This document shows, in pieces, positions 24,301-36,140 of a stretch of 64,000 nucleotides of DNA. Position 1 is the first letter of the stretch. Every line of letters starts with the position of its first letter. Location of the stretch: the NCBI GenBank assembly GCA_024734555.1, contig JANPWX010000126.1, positions 608,888 to 672,887 on the forward strand, in the 5' to 3' direction. The stretch comes from Trochalopteron elliotii (taxonomy: Eukaryota > Chordata > Aves > Passeriformes > Leiothrichidae). A program made the translations under genes and the position numbers. Below the pieces are notes generated by a model. It made no database searches. It was given only the letters and a program-made list of their open reading frames with translations, and had not been told where the DNA came from.

Positions 24301-27187
24301 ATCCCTGAACATATGAAAAAGATGAAGACTGTGACAAGTCCCTCTCCTCGTGACCCCTCCCCTTTGCTAGCATTGTAGTTGTGCTCTGCTTTAATTGCAT
24401 TTATTTATGGGTTTTGTTTGGTTTTTAATTTGCTGTCATAGGGTTTTCGGTGGCGTTTCTTTGGTTGCATTTTCACAGCTCTTTCTTTCCTTATTTGTAT
24501 GTTGGAAGGCCTTGACTCACTTCACCGTGCTGAGGCTCAGCTGAGCGACAAACACTGATTTTTCTTGTTTTGTGTGTGTGAGCAGAGCACATTGGGCCCC
24601 AGCTTTCTTGGGGGCCAGTTTGTGGGGTGCAGCACAAGTGGGTCCCTCTCCTTCCTCATGAACTGCCCCTCCTCTGCTGGGTCTGGAGTGGCCCAACAGG
24701 TTTGAGGGCTTCAGTGAGTCCCCAAAATACTCTTTCTGTCCAGCCATGAACAGCATGGTGCCTTTCTTGCCCCTGGTGTTTTGCTCTGTCTCAGGGATGT
24801 TCTGAACTCCCCTGGAATCCTGCTTGGCCTTGGGGAGAAGAGCAGCACTTGCTGTCTGAGGACACACACTTAGTTTCTGTGTATCTGGTGCAATTACCAA
24901 CTGACTAATTTGGGAGTGTACTTAGGCACCATGTGGTTTATTGTCAAGTTTCATTATAATTTCACGAAATCTTAATAAGGAAGTTTGGGAAGGGAAGAAA
25001 AAAATCCCCACAACCCAAAAATCCCCACAGTCGGGAATGATAAATGTTCTCCAAAGTAATATTATTAAATTTATTTTTAATTTAATTTTTCTTTAAATAT
25101 GAATATGCTTGTAGAAGTTGATGCTTCTGACTCTAGGGAGGTTCTTGTTAGCAGCCTGGGGGTCCTGTTGATGGCAATTGTAGTAAATGAATTTTAATAA
25201 ATATGAAATTATGATTCTGTTCCAATTCTCCTACCCTATTGAAATGCAATTGTGATTTGGCCTGGAACACACCTTTTTACTTTAGTTTTATAGAATAATG
25301 AGGCTTATGGGGCTGTTTTTTTTTCTCATTTCTTTTCCTTGAGAAATCAATTATGTATTTTGTGTGGTGCCAGAGTAAACAGTGCATTCCAGAGCAGAGC
25401 AAAGAGCACAGCAGCTTGACTCTAATTCCAGTGTTACATCTTGTCTACCTTAAATCTCTAGCCATTTTAAAACCACTTAGAATTAATTATTGAGCTTTAA
25501 AGCTCCTCTTCTCTGGTGCCTGCCTACAGTAGCCAGCAACAGAAAGGAGGACTTGGATATAAATAAATGGTGTTGCAATGCATTCTCTGGTTTGAAGACA
25601 TCTTTTTTCTCTTCATTTATAACCTTTCAAGTGGAATTGCCTATTGAAACGTGGCTGTTGGTGTTGAATCAAGTGGCAGGGCTCCATGAGGCTTCAGTGC
25701 TGTGCAGTGACAGTGCAGAGGAAATTAGGTGTTTCAAAGAGCTGAACAAATTAGAAGGCAGGGAGTGCTACTTACAGCATATTAAAATAGGAGTTTTAAA
25801 GGGCCTTTGAACTTATTTTTCAGTGGCTGGGTCAGAAACATGCTGTTTGGCTTGACAAATCTGCTCTTTCCTCTTTTGTTTGCTTGCGTTGCTGGGTCTA
25901 GGGGAAGCAAGAAAAGAGGTTTTGTATAAGCAAGCTTGTCCAAAAGCTTAAATCAGTTGGGTTTATTGTTGGTGTATCCTAAATACTCTTTAGCACTGTT
26001 AGCACTGGTCATGTATTTCTTCATTCTTACTTTCTTACATGGTGGTTATTAAATCTTTTTGCCTGCTGCAGCTCAGCCCAGGTCCAGTGTGTGTGCTGTT
26101 GGTCTCTGGAGTTTTTTCCAGCAGGTAAATGTATTGGTGTGACACCTTTAGAGCATCCTCACCTCCTTCAGCAGTTGCTGTGTACCTGTTCTAACCCCTC
26201 CTATCCCTCCTCCCATCTCTGCCCTAAAATGCCAGGCTGCCTGCTGTGGCCATCTTTGATCAAACAGCTTTTATTTTCATTCTGTACTGTGAGAAACTGC
26301 TCCAATTTTAGTAATGTAGTGGGTAGGAACAAACTAAGAAACTACTTGGAGGAAACGTAGCGTATCCCAATTAGCCAGAAGAAGCAAGAAGAAAAACATT
26401 GAGAGCAAACCCAAGCAAGCAGCCAGGAAAGCCAGCACTGTTTATTTTTGGCAGGAGCTGCTGAATGGAAGCTGCTTGTAGTTAATGCTGTTGGTGGCAA
26501 GATGCAGCCAGGGTCAGGTTACAGCTCGGATTCAGTGACCAGTAAAGGGTTTTCCTTTTTCTCTCTCCTCGTTTCTTCCCCTTCCCTTCCTTTTGCATAG
26601 ACGTTTGGAGGGCTTCTCTGGCCCTGTGTGCCCTTGGAGGAAGATGCTGGGGTGGTGGAATAATCTCCAGCAAACCCAGCAGTAGCTGTTGCACACTGGT
26701 GAGGGTCTGAGTATTCCGGTTGTGCTGCTCCTGGCACAGAAAGTGCTGCTTGTGTTTCAAAGCAGTGCAACAGAAAACTTTACAGGGAGAGCCAGACTGG
26801 GCCAGTGCAGCTTTGGCAGAGGGGCAGGAGCTGCTGCAGTGGCCACAGAGGTGCAGAGAGCCAGGCTGGCACGTCTGCCATCAGCATGCACACAGCGTGT
26901 TAAACAGATCATGTCGTGTAATGCCGGGGTTTGATCACTGCCCTGGCAGGAGTGAAGGCTTTTGATAGGAGTGAAAGGCCCTGATGAAAGATAAATAGAG
27001 GAATTCCTTAGAAAACAATAGGGAGATCTGCTGGAGAATGGAAAATGTATTTGCTGGTGGGTGGGAAGAGTCCCTTCCTTTCCCTCTCTGCATCCTCTAC
27101 TGCTGCTGCCCCTCAGCCTCTGTGACTTTCAAAGTCACTTTTTGTTTGCTTCTGTCTGGAATCTTAAAAGGAGATAAAAGTCACACT
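18316..27187. other. Unique non-coding DNA, no gene seen
   Basis: The stretch includes a locally GC-richer part (about 18840-19100 and 20690-22220) with overlapping open frames on both strands. None of these shows a domain, and they coexist in several frames, which is typical of CpG-depleted GC-rich DNA. An A/C-rich tract lies at 19578-19620. A 13-base AAAAATCCCCACA direct repeat (period 17) lies at 25000-25029. A strong acceptor-like TTTCAG ends at 20684 without a clear donor. Confidence 0.6.
19578..19620. repeat. A/C-rich low-complexity tract
   Basis: An irregular CAAA and CCAA repeat is almost free of G and T. A longer tract of the same flavour occurs at 27188-27286. Such tracts are frequent in bird introns and have no assigned role. 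Confidence 0.8.
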
Positions 27188-27286
27188 AAAAAAAAACAAC
27201 TCCACAACAAAAAATAACCAACCCCCCTTTCAAACACAAGCAAACAAACCCAACCACACACAAGCAGCAACAAAAAAAACCCAAAC
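27188..27286. repeat. A/C-rich low-complexity tract
   Basis: About 100 bases are composed almost entirely of A and C, with short CAAA, CAACC and CACA repeats. The strand asymmetry is strong. No SINE head or target-site duplication could be recognised, so it is listed as low complexity and not as a retroposon tail. Confidence 0.85.
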
Positions 27287-30200
27287 GATTTTAAAACTAA
27301 GTTTTGTGTTCTCTTTCCTGTCAATTGCTCTGTTGCTTGTTTTCTTTCAAGGAGGAAAAAAAATCCAAAACATGATTTGTATTTGTTTGTAGATTAGAAG
27401 AAATTTACTTCTCTCAAAACAGAATATGGAATAGATGTTTAAATATAATTTTGCAAGGTAAATCGTTCCCCTTAGCCTTCCACTTTAAATACTTGAATTC
27501 CCTGTTTTACAGTTTCTGGATTGAAGCAGCAAAGAAAATTCCCCCACCAGCACCCTCTGAACTGGGAGCAGAGATCTGTTATCTAACCCAGCCTGGCATG
27601 TTTATTAATACCTTTTACTACAGTGTTACAGTTCATTAACACCAAGTTGGGAAGTTTTAAATCCAGACAACAAACACTTTCTAATTAGAGTTAAGGGATA
27701 ACTTGTTGCAGCTGTAATCTTCTGTTTTGCTGTTTAAAAAAAAAAAAAGGGAAGCTCACATCTCTACAGAGTTTCTGTGTGGCAGAACTATTGGAAAATT
27801 GGTCATCTCCTGGCAGGCAATGTCTGTTATTTTTCCTTCTCCTCCCTACAAATCAATGATTATAACTAGTTTTCTCCTTATGCTGTGGTTCCCTTTTTGG
27901 TGCCTATGTAAGAGTTCAGATGTGAAATACAGCATTCCTGTGTTTCTGTGTGGAAGTGCAGAATTGAGATGCATTGGCTGTAGTTCTAGGGAGCCCTGTT
28001 GCATTTTTCATATTCCCATTTAGTGAGACGCAAAGATTAGCTGCAGCTCAGTCATCCTGCAGCATTTCTGAAAGTAACTGAAAATCCATCTAATTGTGAA
28101 GCCCAAGGCTAATAAAAAGCACATATGTGCAAGTCTCAAAAGAGAGCAGCTAAAGATTGGAAGGCTATTGTAATCTTATCTCAGTGGGGGAAAAATTAAG
28201 GATGTATTTGGCTCAAATTATTCTCTTTGTCTCCCTAGCTGTGAGAATCAGTAATGACCATCTTCCTACTAAACTGGTGTTTTAAATTATCTCCTTTTTG
28301 TCACTGGGTGGGCAGTGCACTGCTGAGGTGGGCTTGGTGGCTGGTACAGGGTGAGATCTCAGATGAGATTTCAGCTTCAGCAGAGGTTCTGAGATTTCAG
28401 AACCCTGAGTGCTTACACAGTGTCCTTTTCATGTTAGTGCTGAGATTCTAATGTGCATTTTTCCTAAGGTTAGGAAGTATCACCTTGTGAGTGGCACCCT
28501 TGAAATCCTGGAGCCTCCTGCTTGACTATGGTCACATAGGTGTTGGTAGAGCTACATTTTTTGATGCATACCTTACATTTAAACTGCTGTGGTTGTAAAC
28601 TAAGGGAAGAAAGGGTGGAGAGTAAATTACCTATTGATATGTTTCCTTCCATGCACAAACCTGTCCCAGAGATGAGTTTACAGGTAGCAGCAGCTCATTG
28701 ACTTGATTCCTTTAATTTGAATGTGTCCCACCCCCCCAAGTGGGACACCAGCTTGAGAATTTAAATATTGAAACGATTGACTTTTACTACTGGGAGGAAA
28801 AAAAAAAATCTTGAGTTATTTCCTCTCTAAAGGAAACATTGAATCTCTGGATGGAAATGGTTGGTGTGTATCTCTGGAAAAAACAATTTGCTGAGCAGTT
28901 CCCAGCAGCTACATTTGTTCATCTTTGAGCATCTGACCAGAAAGAAGGTCTTGCAAGGGAATCTAATGCTCCTGACAGGGCACACAAATATTCACGTACT
29001 TAGGAACCGAGTTTAAATTTTAATAGGCAAGTGTAGCTGTTGAGAAAGCAGATGTACTACTTTTAGTTCAGTTGTGCAGAGACTTCTCATATGTTTACAG
29101 TTAAGGAAACGGGAAGTCCCATGGGAGGTTGGGGGAAATACTTGGAAACATGCTGTGGGTCTCTGCTGGATCAAGGCTAATGCTGTATTCATTTTTTAAT
29201 TTTAATTCTACTAACATTTTGCTAGCCAAACCCCCCTAAAATCTGCAAGAAAACTGTACGGCAGCGCTTTTAGTTAATTTCTTATTCACAAGACCCTGGA
29301 GCAATTCCTAGATTTTCTGATAAGTTGTTGAAATGACTCCCATTTCACTGCTGCTGATATAAACCTTGCTAGTGAAACAAGAACACAAGGATTTGCTTTA
29401 GCCTGTTCTCCCCACGTGTGTGTTGTACCAGATCCCATCTCTCCTCTGGGCTGAGTCAGGAGTTTCCCCATCCTCCTGCACAACATCTATAGTGCAGCCT
29501 TCAGGAAGTGACAGCTTTGAGTGTGGTTTGCCTTCTTAAAAAAAAAAAGAAGTCAATTTGCCATATATTGCAGTTATTCTCTGAAGAGGAATAAACCATA
29601 CTGCAATATTATGTCCTATAAATGAGCCTGTGTAATCTTTTCATTCCCTTTAGTGAGCTTCCCCCACTCCTTGGAGCAGAGGGGAGGCTTTCTGCTGGCC
29701 GCTGCTCAAAGCACTCTTGGGCCTTTTCAGGGCAGAATTAAGAGTAAGAAACGGTGCAGTTTGTTGGCAGGAAAACACAGTGACGTTGTGTGTTTTCTGT
29801 GGGCACCTTCCCTCATTCCTTCAGCAGGAATGCCAGTCCCAGAGCAGTGAACCCCAGTGAACTCGGGCTTGCCTGGCCTCCATGGTTTGAGGCCTACATG
29901 TGGTAACTGTAGAGACAGACATGTCTGACAGCTATGTGGGAGCAAATAATAACCTCACAATCAGCCAGTCTTAAACTCTGAGAGCACTGATATGCTGCTT
30001 TGTCTGGGCACTGCTCTGACTCAAAAGTAGATGGAGAGTGAGCTGCTAGAGCTGGAATAAGTAGGAGTGATTGTTTTTAATTTGCAGCAGGTAAAATAAA
30101 GCTTTGGCTGCTTAGGTTCTCGAGAGTTTTGTTTCATTTTTTTGTTGGGATTTTCTCTTGGTGTTGGTGGTGTGTGTTCTGGAGAAGCAATAGGGACCAT

Positions 30201-32622
30201 TAATAATTGAGGAGCTTGCCCAGCTTTGGTTTTGACCGAGCCCTTTGTGGAGGGCATTGTGCTGCACAGGGGTGGTACAGTGTGTTTGGGGAAGCTGAGG
30301 GTGTTGTACTGAGGTGCAGCTGTTGTCTGCAGCCATGCTTGCTTTACTGCTGAACACAGGGCAGCTTCTCCCCTGAGGAGTCTGCAGTCTGTGTGGGTGA
30401 GCTGCTGTTCCTGCCCTTGCTTCCAGAAGGGAAAGTGTAGGCATGGACTTGAAGGAACTTGTCTGCCATTGCAGGTTGAACTTGGTGCTGTGATTCCCCT
30501 GCCCACCTACTCCGTGGAGACTTCCCTGCACAACTCAGACTTTTAAATATACTTTGTGCCAATTGCATTGTTTTTGCAGCAAAGTGTTATGGCAGGGTCT
30601 TAGTGGATGAGGGTTTTTGTGCATGTGACTTTCAGACTTGCACTTGGAAGTGTGTCTGAGGTGGAAGGCAGGGGAACGTGATTTACAGCGAGGATTATTT
30701 CCCTCCCACCAGTCTTTGAGCAGGTTGGGCTTGATGGCTGAGGAAATGACAGTCTGACTTGTCTGTAAGGTCAGTGGGATCCAAGCACTTTCTGTTAAAT
30801 CTCTGTTTCTAATATTTTCTGAAGTTCTTGAATTCAATCCAACAGTCATTTCCTAGTTTGTCAGGAAATTGTTTTGCTGCTTTATTGAATGAACTGCAAA
30901 ATAATTCCGAGGAGGGGAAAATGTCTTAAGGAGAGTCTCAGCAATGCTTTAGCTGCTGGTGCCTGCTAAAACTGTGTAGATCAAAGGTACCTATCCAGCT
31001 TTTTTATCCTTATTGCTTTCAGCAGTGATATTAAATTGATTCTCAGGCAACTGGAAAATGCTGGGTGGAAGTTAATCAATAAATGCACAGCAATATCTCT
31101 TCATCCATACCAGCAGGACCCTGGTTGATGGAGGAGCTGCTTTAGGTCCATTGAACCCTGAGTGCAGCAGAGGAAAAAAGGCTGTGAAGTTTTTCCTACT
31201 CAAAGACTTACAGGAAGGTTTATGAGCTGGGTTGAGGATCTTTTCCTTAATCCTCCTGGGCTGCTGTTTTGACATTGGGTCATGGCTGGGTTTGGTGTTG
31301 GCCCTTCATAGTGTACTTTTTTCTGGATGTGGCTCTGGCCTTCCATCTCTGTGGCAAATGAATGAAAAACAGTGCACAAGGAATTTCACATTTTACATCA
31401 GTGTCAATGACTTTTAATTTACAATATTATGGAAACAATATCTCTTAGTTTTCCTTTCATGGGTCATACTTATTACTTACTTTATTATGTGTTCTCTGAT
31501 TGTGTCCCACCCTCTTGCTGTATAACTTGTTTTCCTGGAGGTTGGACCTGCCTCTAGTTGAAAATATTGCCAAGCAAAAACTAAATAGCTGGCTCAGATG
31601 AACTGCTAGAAAATGTTTCTACTAAGTCTGTGTAGGAGGATAGAAAGGGAGAGGCTGTTTCATGGCTCCAGAATAATGTAGAAGTCATATGCTAAGTAAC
31701 TTCCAGTAAGTAGTAAACTTTTTCACTAAGTTGGTATTAAGAAATATGAAAAAGTGACACAATAATAGTGCACTTTGAGTATTGTCCTCCTTCTCTGCAC
31801 TGGCCAGGCTTCTACTCTGCCTGCCAAAGCCCAAGCTTCATATAATAGATGCTTTCTTAAAATAAAGCTGTATTGAAAACCAGTGAGAGGCTTTAGTGAT
31901 ACTAAACCCCCACCCAGTTATGAAATGCTCAAAGGGGTTTTTGTTTTTGTGGGGTTTTTTCCCTGTTGTGGTAAAACTGATAATGTGATTGGGGAAATTA
32001 GGGAAGGGGGTTGGAACTTGAATATGTGTTTTAGAAGCACCCAGACTTTAAATGTTTTATTGCCGAGATGAAAGTGTTTCTTAACTGCTGCTGAGGAGCA
32101 GGGTCCGGATCTGTTCCCTCCTGGGCTGTGTAGGGTCTGGAAAAATACCTGAGGCTGGTACCAGCAACCTCCTAAGGCTGAGGACAGCCTGGGTATCCTG
32201 GACCAAAGCCCTTCCAAAGGGTTAAGTCGTCTCCAAAGGATTGTCCCCTTTGAGATGCCGATGTTTGATCCCAGACTAGCTGTGTAAAAGAAGCTGAGTG
32301 TAATTTACTGGATTCCTGCTGCAGGGAGGCTTTTGTTTTTGATGCACAATTTGATGGGCCCCTTGGGGAGGGTGTGAAATTCCCTCCTGATACCAGTTTT
32401 GGGGCATGAGGGAATGAACTTCCCATGGAGGCTAATGGCCCACACAGTGTAGCAAAGCCGCATTACTTGCCTGAGCCAGAGGGAAACAATCCTGAAGAGA
32501 GAGCTCTAGGTGATCAGATACTGTAAATTTTTTTTTGCTACAAACGCGGCTTATCTTGGGCTTGTTAGTGCTTAGCATCCCCCTCCTCTCCCCTTTTCCC
32601 ACTTTCCCCTCCTGTTTTACAG
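27287..32622. other. Unique non-coding DNA, no gene seen
   Basis: AT-leaning sequence with A/T runs of up to about 12 bases and scattered short open frames. The longest frame (minus strand, 30021-30506, 161 codons) is serine/threonine/proline-rich with no domain and reads as chance. The part around 28085-28190 is less simple in texture than its surroundings but shows no definable element. Confidence 0.6.
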
Positions 32623-32730
32623 CTGGTGTCAGGCCAGGTGGGAGCTGTTGCAGCCTCACCTTGGAGGGTCAGCAAAGCTGGACTCCGTGTGCTGCCACCA
32701 GGGACATACAGAAGGAGCACCTGTGTGACA
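32623..32730 (+). other. Candidate cryptic or alternative exon
   Basis: The segment follows an unusually good acceptor: about 40 pyrimidine-rich bases and TTTTACAG ending at 32622. It ends at a near-consensus donor ACA/GTAAGT at 32731. The 108-base interval is a multiple of three and is open in two forward frames, while the third has one stop close to the donor. The predicted peptides have no known domain. It could be an alternative coding exon, a lncRNA exon or a decoy site in a long intron. It is the best splice-bounded interval I found. Confidence 0.3.
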
Positions 32731-35700
32731 GTAAGTCTGTTCCTGCTGTTCCAGGGAACAGACTGAACAATGCAGGGAAAACACCCCGGGGCAAAGCGTG
32801 ACTCAGCAGGAGAGCCCTGCTGTGTGTCTGCACCAGGCAGGCCCTGCTCACATTAAATATTCTTGCTCCCAAAGTGCTGCAGCAGCCCAAAAGCTGCGTG
32901 GTAGCTTTGCCTGTTGGCATTGCTCTAGGTAAGAGTTCTCTGCAGGCTTATCTCTATCCACTCTAAGCAGGGACGAGTCAGACCTTAATTCCCTTTGGGC
33001 TGTGTCACTGAACCTCAGCATCTCATTTTATCCCGTTACACAGAGACTTAAGGAAGATACAGCCATCTGAGGGCTGCAGGAGCCAGGGCTGGACTGGAGT
33101 GGTGCTCCAGGAGGATCTGCCTGAGCCTCTGATGTGGATTTCTGGCACTTCTTTTCAGTCTAATGGGTTCCTGCTCTGTCTGCTCACAGGCTTCCCTCTG
33201 AGCTGAGCCCTGGTGCTCAGGCTCCATGAATAAAGAGCTGCTCTGTTGCTCCTGGGATCCTTAACACGATGCTAGGAGCTGTCTGATTTGTCTTTTGCTC
33301 TTCAAATAATTACTCAGACTTTAAGAAGTCTGAGAGCAAATTTCATGGTGAAGGAACCTCATATGTTACACAGAGCCCAGGCTGTTCTGCAGGAAGAGTT
33401 CATGCTTTGGCTTCTGCAGGATGTTTCAAAGCAGAGGAAAGAGCTGTGTGTGTATTTATGTGTGTATAGCTGTGGGCCTGATGGGATGTGGATGTCCCAA
33501 GTGCCTCAGGCTGCTGCAAAATTCAGCACAGTCTGGTGCTAGAAATGTTGTAGGTAGAGATTTGTTGAGCTACAGGCTGAGCTGGCATGCAGTGTCTCAG
33601 ATAAATGGGTCTGTAAGCCCTGATCAGAAGAACCCTTTTATTTTCTTATGTTTTTTAACTTTAAAATCAGCTGGGCTGGATCTCAGAGAGCTCTGGATTT
33701 CAGAGCTGACTTGGACAACTTGTTAATTGTACATGACTTTATATTCCACTTGCTGCAAGGGGAAGAAAACACCCCTTACAAGGGTTAACTGATAGGGTTA
33801 ATGGCTCTGTCTGCTCACTTGACCTGGTGTTCTGACACCAGGTGTTCTGAACAGCTTCTAGTCATGATGTAAATGAGCTTCTCACCTGAAAAGAGTCGCC
33901 ACATTCAGTGTCACAGTAAATAAATTGAACCCACCTGACTCTGGCCAGAATAAGTGCTGTTAGCTGAGGAGGAAGGAGCTGTGTCCTTTCAACATTGTGC
34001 CTTTTCATCAGCTCAGGCATCACAAATTTTAATTCAACTTGGAAGGAATGTTGGGGGAGTTTCAACATCTTTTGTTACTGATACAAAGTCCAGAAGAATT
34101 TCAGTGAGAAGACATGCTTGGCTGTCCTCTAACAACGAGACGTGCATTACATCCTGCTGTTGCTGCCTGTGGTCTGGAAACTCCTATAGAAGGCAAGTTG
34201 GATTGTAGCTGGAAGGAGCTGGGCTTTTCTAGACATATTCAGTAAATACAAAATGACTTCCATTTCCTTTTTGTGTTTGGTGGCTTGGAAATGCAGCTTA
34301 CGCATATTTGATGAAATTAAGTATATTTATTCTGAATAAGTATATGGGATTTTTTTCTTTGCCTGAACTCTGTAGTGGGAAAGACAGGTGTATATTCTAC
34401 TGTCATTTCTTCCTGATGGTGAAATTCAGACTGAGAAGCTAGATTAGTGCAGATAAAAATAAAAATTGAAAACTCCCTAAGGAACCCCCTGCCATTAGAA
34501 TTGCAGTGGAATATGTGGCACGATTTGAATTGCAGCTTGCTTAGAAAAGGGGACTGCTGTGGGAGAGGCTTTAAAATGAAGTCTGGTTGGAGGTGAGAGA
34601 TTTGCCTTTTGGGTTTCCTTTGAGTGGTGGAGCAGTTGGTAATAGCAGGTTTCTTTCTCCTGTGGGGCTCTTGCTGTCTGTGTGTTGTGTCCGTGCCACT
34701 GGATTGTTGTTCTCTTGGTAATAAACTGCTCAGTCACAGAAATTCTCACTCAGGCACTGGGGTGACACTGGGTGGAGCTCCCAGACATGGGCCAGCATGA
34801 CTGTTGGGTTATTTTAGCATTATCAGAAGGCTGAAAGAGAAAAGAACCATCAACATCTCTTGAAGCAATGGGCAAAACCCAAGATGGGCAGGGGGAGGCC
34901 AGATGCACACACAAATGTCATGGTTAAACACTTAATAGGATTTGAGGGAGTTCTTCTTTTCTCCAGGTTGATTCTCTTAGTATTTCTGTAGTCTCTATAG
35001 AACTGTGCCTTTCTTCAGTGATGTTAAAACCAATTAGGGCAGAAGTTCTGACGTAGACTTTGAATTTTCAAGTTGAAACTAAGTTACAGATAGCTTTCAA
35101 GGTCAGTATGCAGTCACATGCTATGAAATTTAATTGATATTTTTCTTCCCTAAAGCACCGACATATTAGCAGGCAGCTCATCACTTGCATAGTATTCCCC
35201 TGGACATCATTAAATTTAACCTGGGATGCTTTATCTCTGAAGGACTTGTATTCAAATTTTAAACACTTTCTTTTTCCAGAAATAAGCGATAAATTCTACT
35301 TAATGTTTCCAGAGGAAGTATGCACGATGAGAAACAGGAGGAAGGAGGATTTAAGAGTGGGAGTGCACACATGTAATACTGAGCAGAAATGGTTTAGATG
35401 GAAAAAAAATGGAGGAGCTGAAGTTAAAGGTCTTTAGAGAAAAACAATGCAGAGAGTTTAAGTGCATGAATATAGCCAAGATAGAAGTATTTTTCTTAAA
35501 ATATTTAATGCAAAATAACAGCATTTTCATTATTGTGCTTGATAGATGCTCAAAATGTTTGGAGATCATTCCTAAAGCATTAACAAATGTACAGAGAACA
35601 GGCACCATTTGTCCTCAAAAGAGCACGTTTTTGGGGATCATTTAAATCACATAAAGGTAATATGTGAAAGCACTTGCCTTCTTCAGGGGTTTGGACTCTT

Positions 35701-35809
35701 TTCAAGTTTTCACTGGGTATCTAAGCAAGACATTCCAGATTATTAATCACCTCTTACTAAAGTCCAGGTTTTTCATAGCTAATGAGATTTTTCCAGAGTG
35801 GCCAGTACC
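32731..35809. other. Unique non-coding DNA, no gene seen
   Basis: No gene is recognised. The only local structure is a short hairpin with an adjacent duplicated arm at 33823-33850. Open frames are short and domain-free. From about 35000 the texture becomes less simple and runs into the CpG-retaining patch at 35810. Confidence 0.6.
33823..33850. repeat. Hairpin with duplicated arm
   Basis: CCTGGTG at 33823-33829 pairs with CACCAGG at 33836-33842 around a 6-base loop. The block GGTGTTCTGA also occurs twice (33826-33835 and 33841-33850, period 15). Likely a small slippage or template-switch product. Confidence 0.75.
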
Positions 35810-36140
35810 TGAACAGTGCGTTTGGTATAATAATGCGCAATAACAGAAAAATGATGTGTGAGCCAAACGTTATGTGACTCCAGTGCTGGACTCTGTGCTA
35901 TTTATTCCTGGCAAGAGATCATGTACCATAAGGGAGTGGTGATGCTTCCAGAAATCTGTGGCACGTGATGTGTTTTTCTTCACTGAGGCACGAGGCGATG
36001 TGCCATGAAATGTCAGCTCCCTCTCTGTTTCATAAGCGAGTTTGTTCATTCAAGGGAGACGGCAGCATTTGTAATTAGGCAGGTGAAATTGCTAGGAGAA
36101 GCATCTCGTGTCCCTTTCCAAATTCAGGTCAAGGTGTTGT
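35810..36140. promoter_or_regulatory. Candidate conserved non-coding element
   Basis: Nine CpGs survive in about 330 bases of otherwise AT-leaning DNA. The sequence is non-repetitive and contains a CACGTG E-box at about 35962 and a GTAATTA homeobox-like core near 36071. Retained CpGs and dense factor-like motifs without an open frame are typical of deeply conserved developmental enhancers. Conservation itself cannot be seen from one genome, so this is a prediction. Confidence 0.35.

Noticed and set aside
30021..30531. Minus-strand open frames of 161 and 139 codons
   Set aside because: Overlapping frames rich in S, T, P and Q with no family resemblance; reads as chance translation.
34915..34945. 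TGTCATGGTTAAAC resembling the start of some bird LTRs
   Set aside because: No matching LTR body, no ACA end and no target-site duplication could be found.
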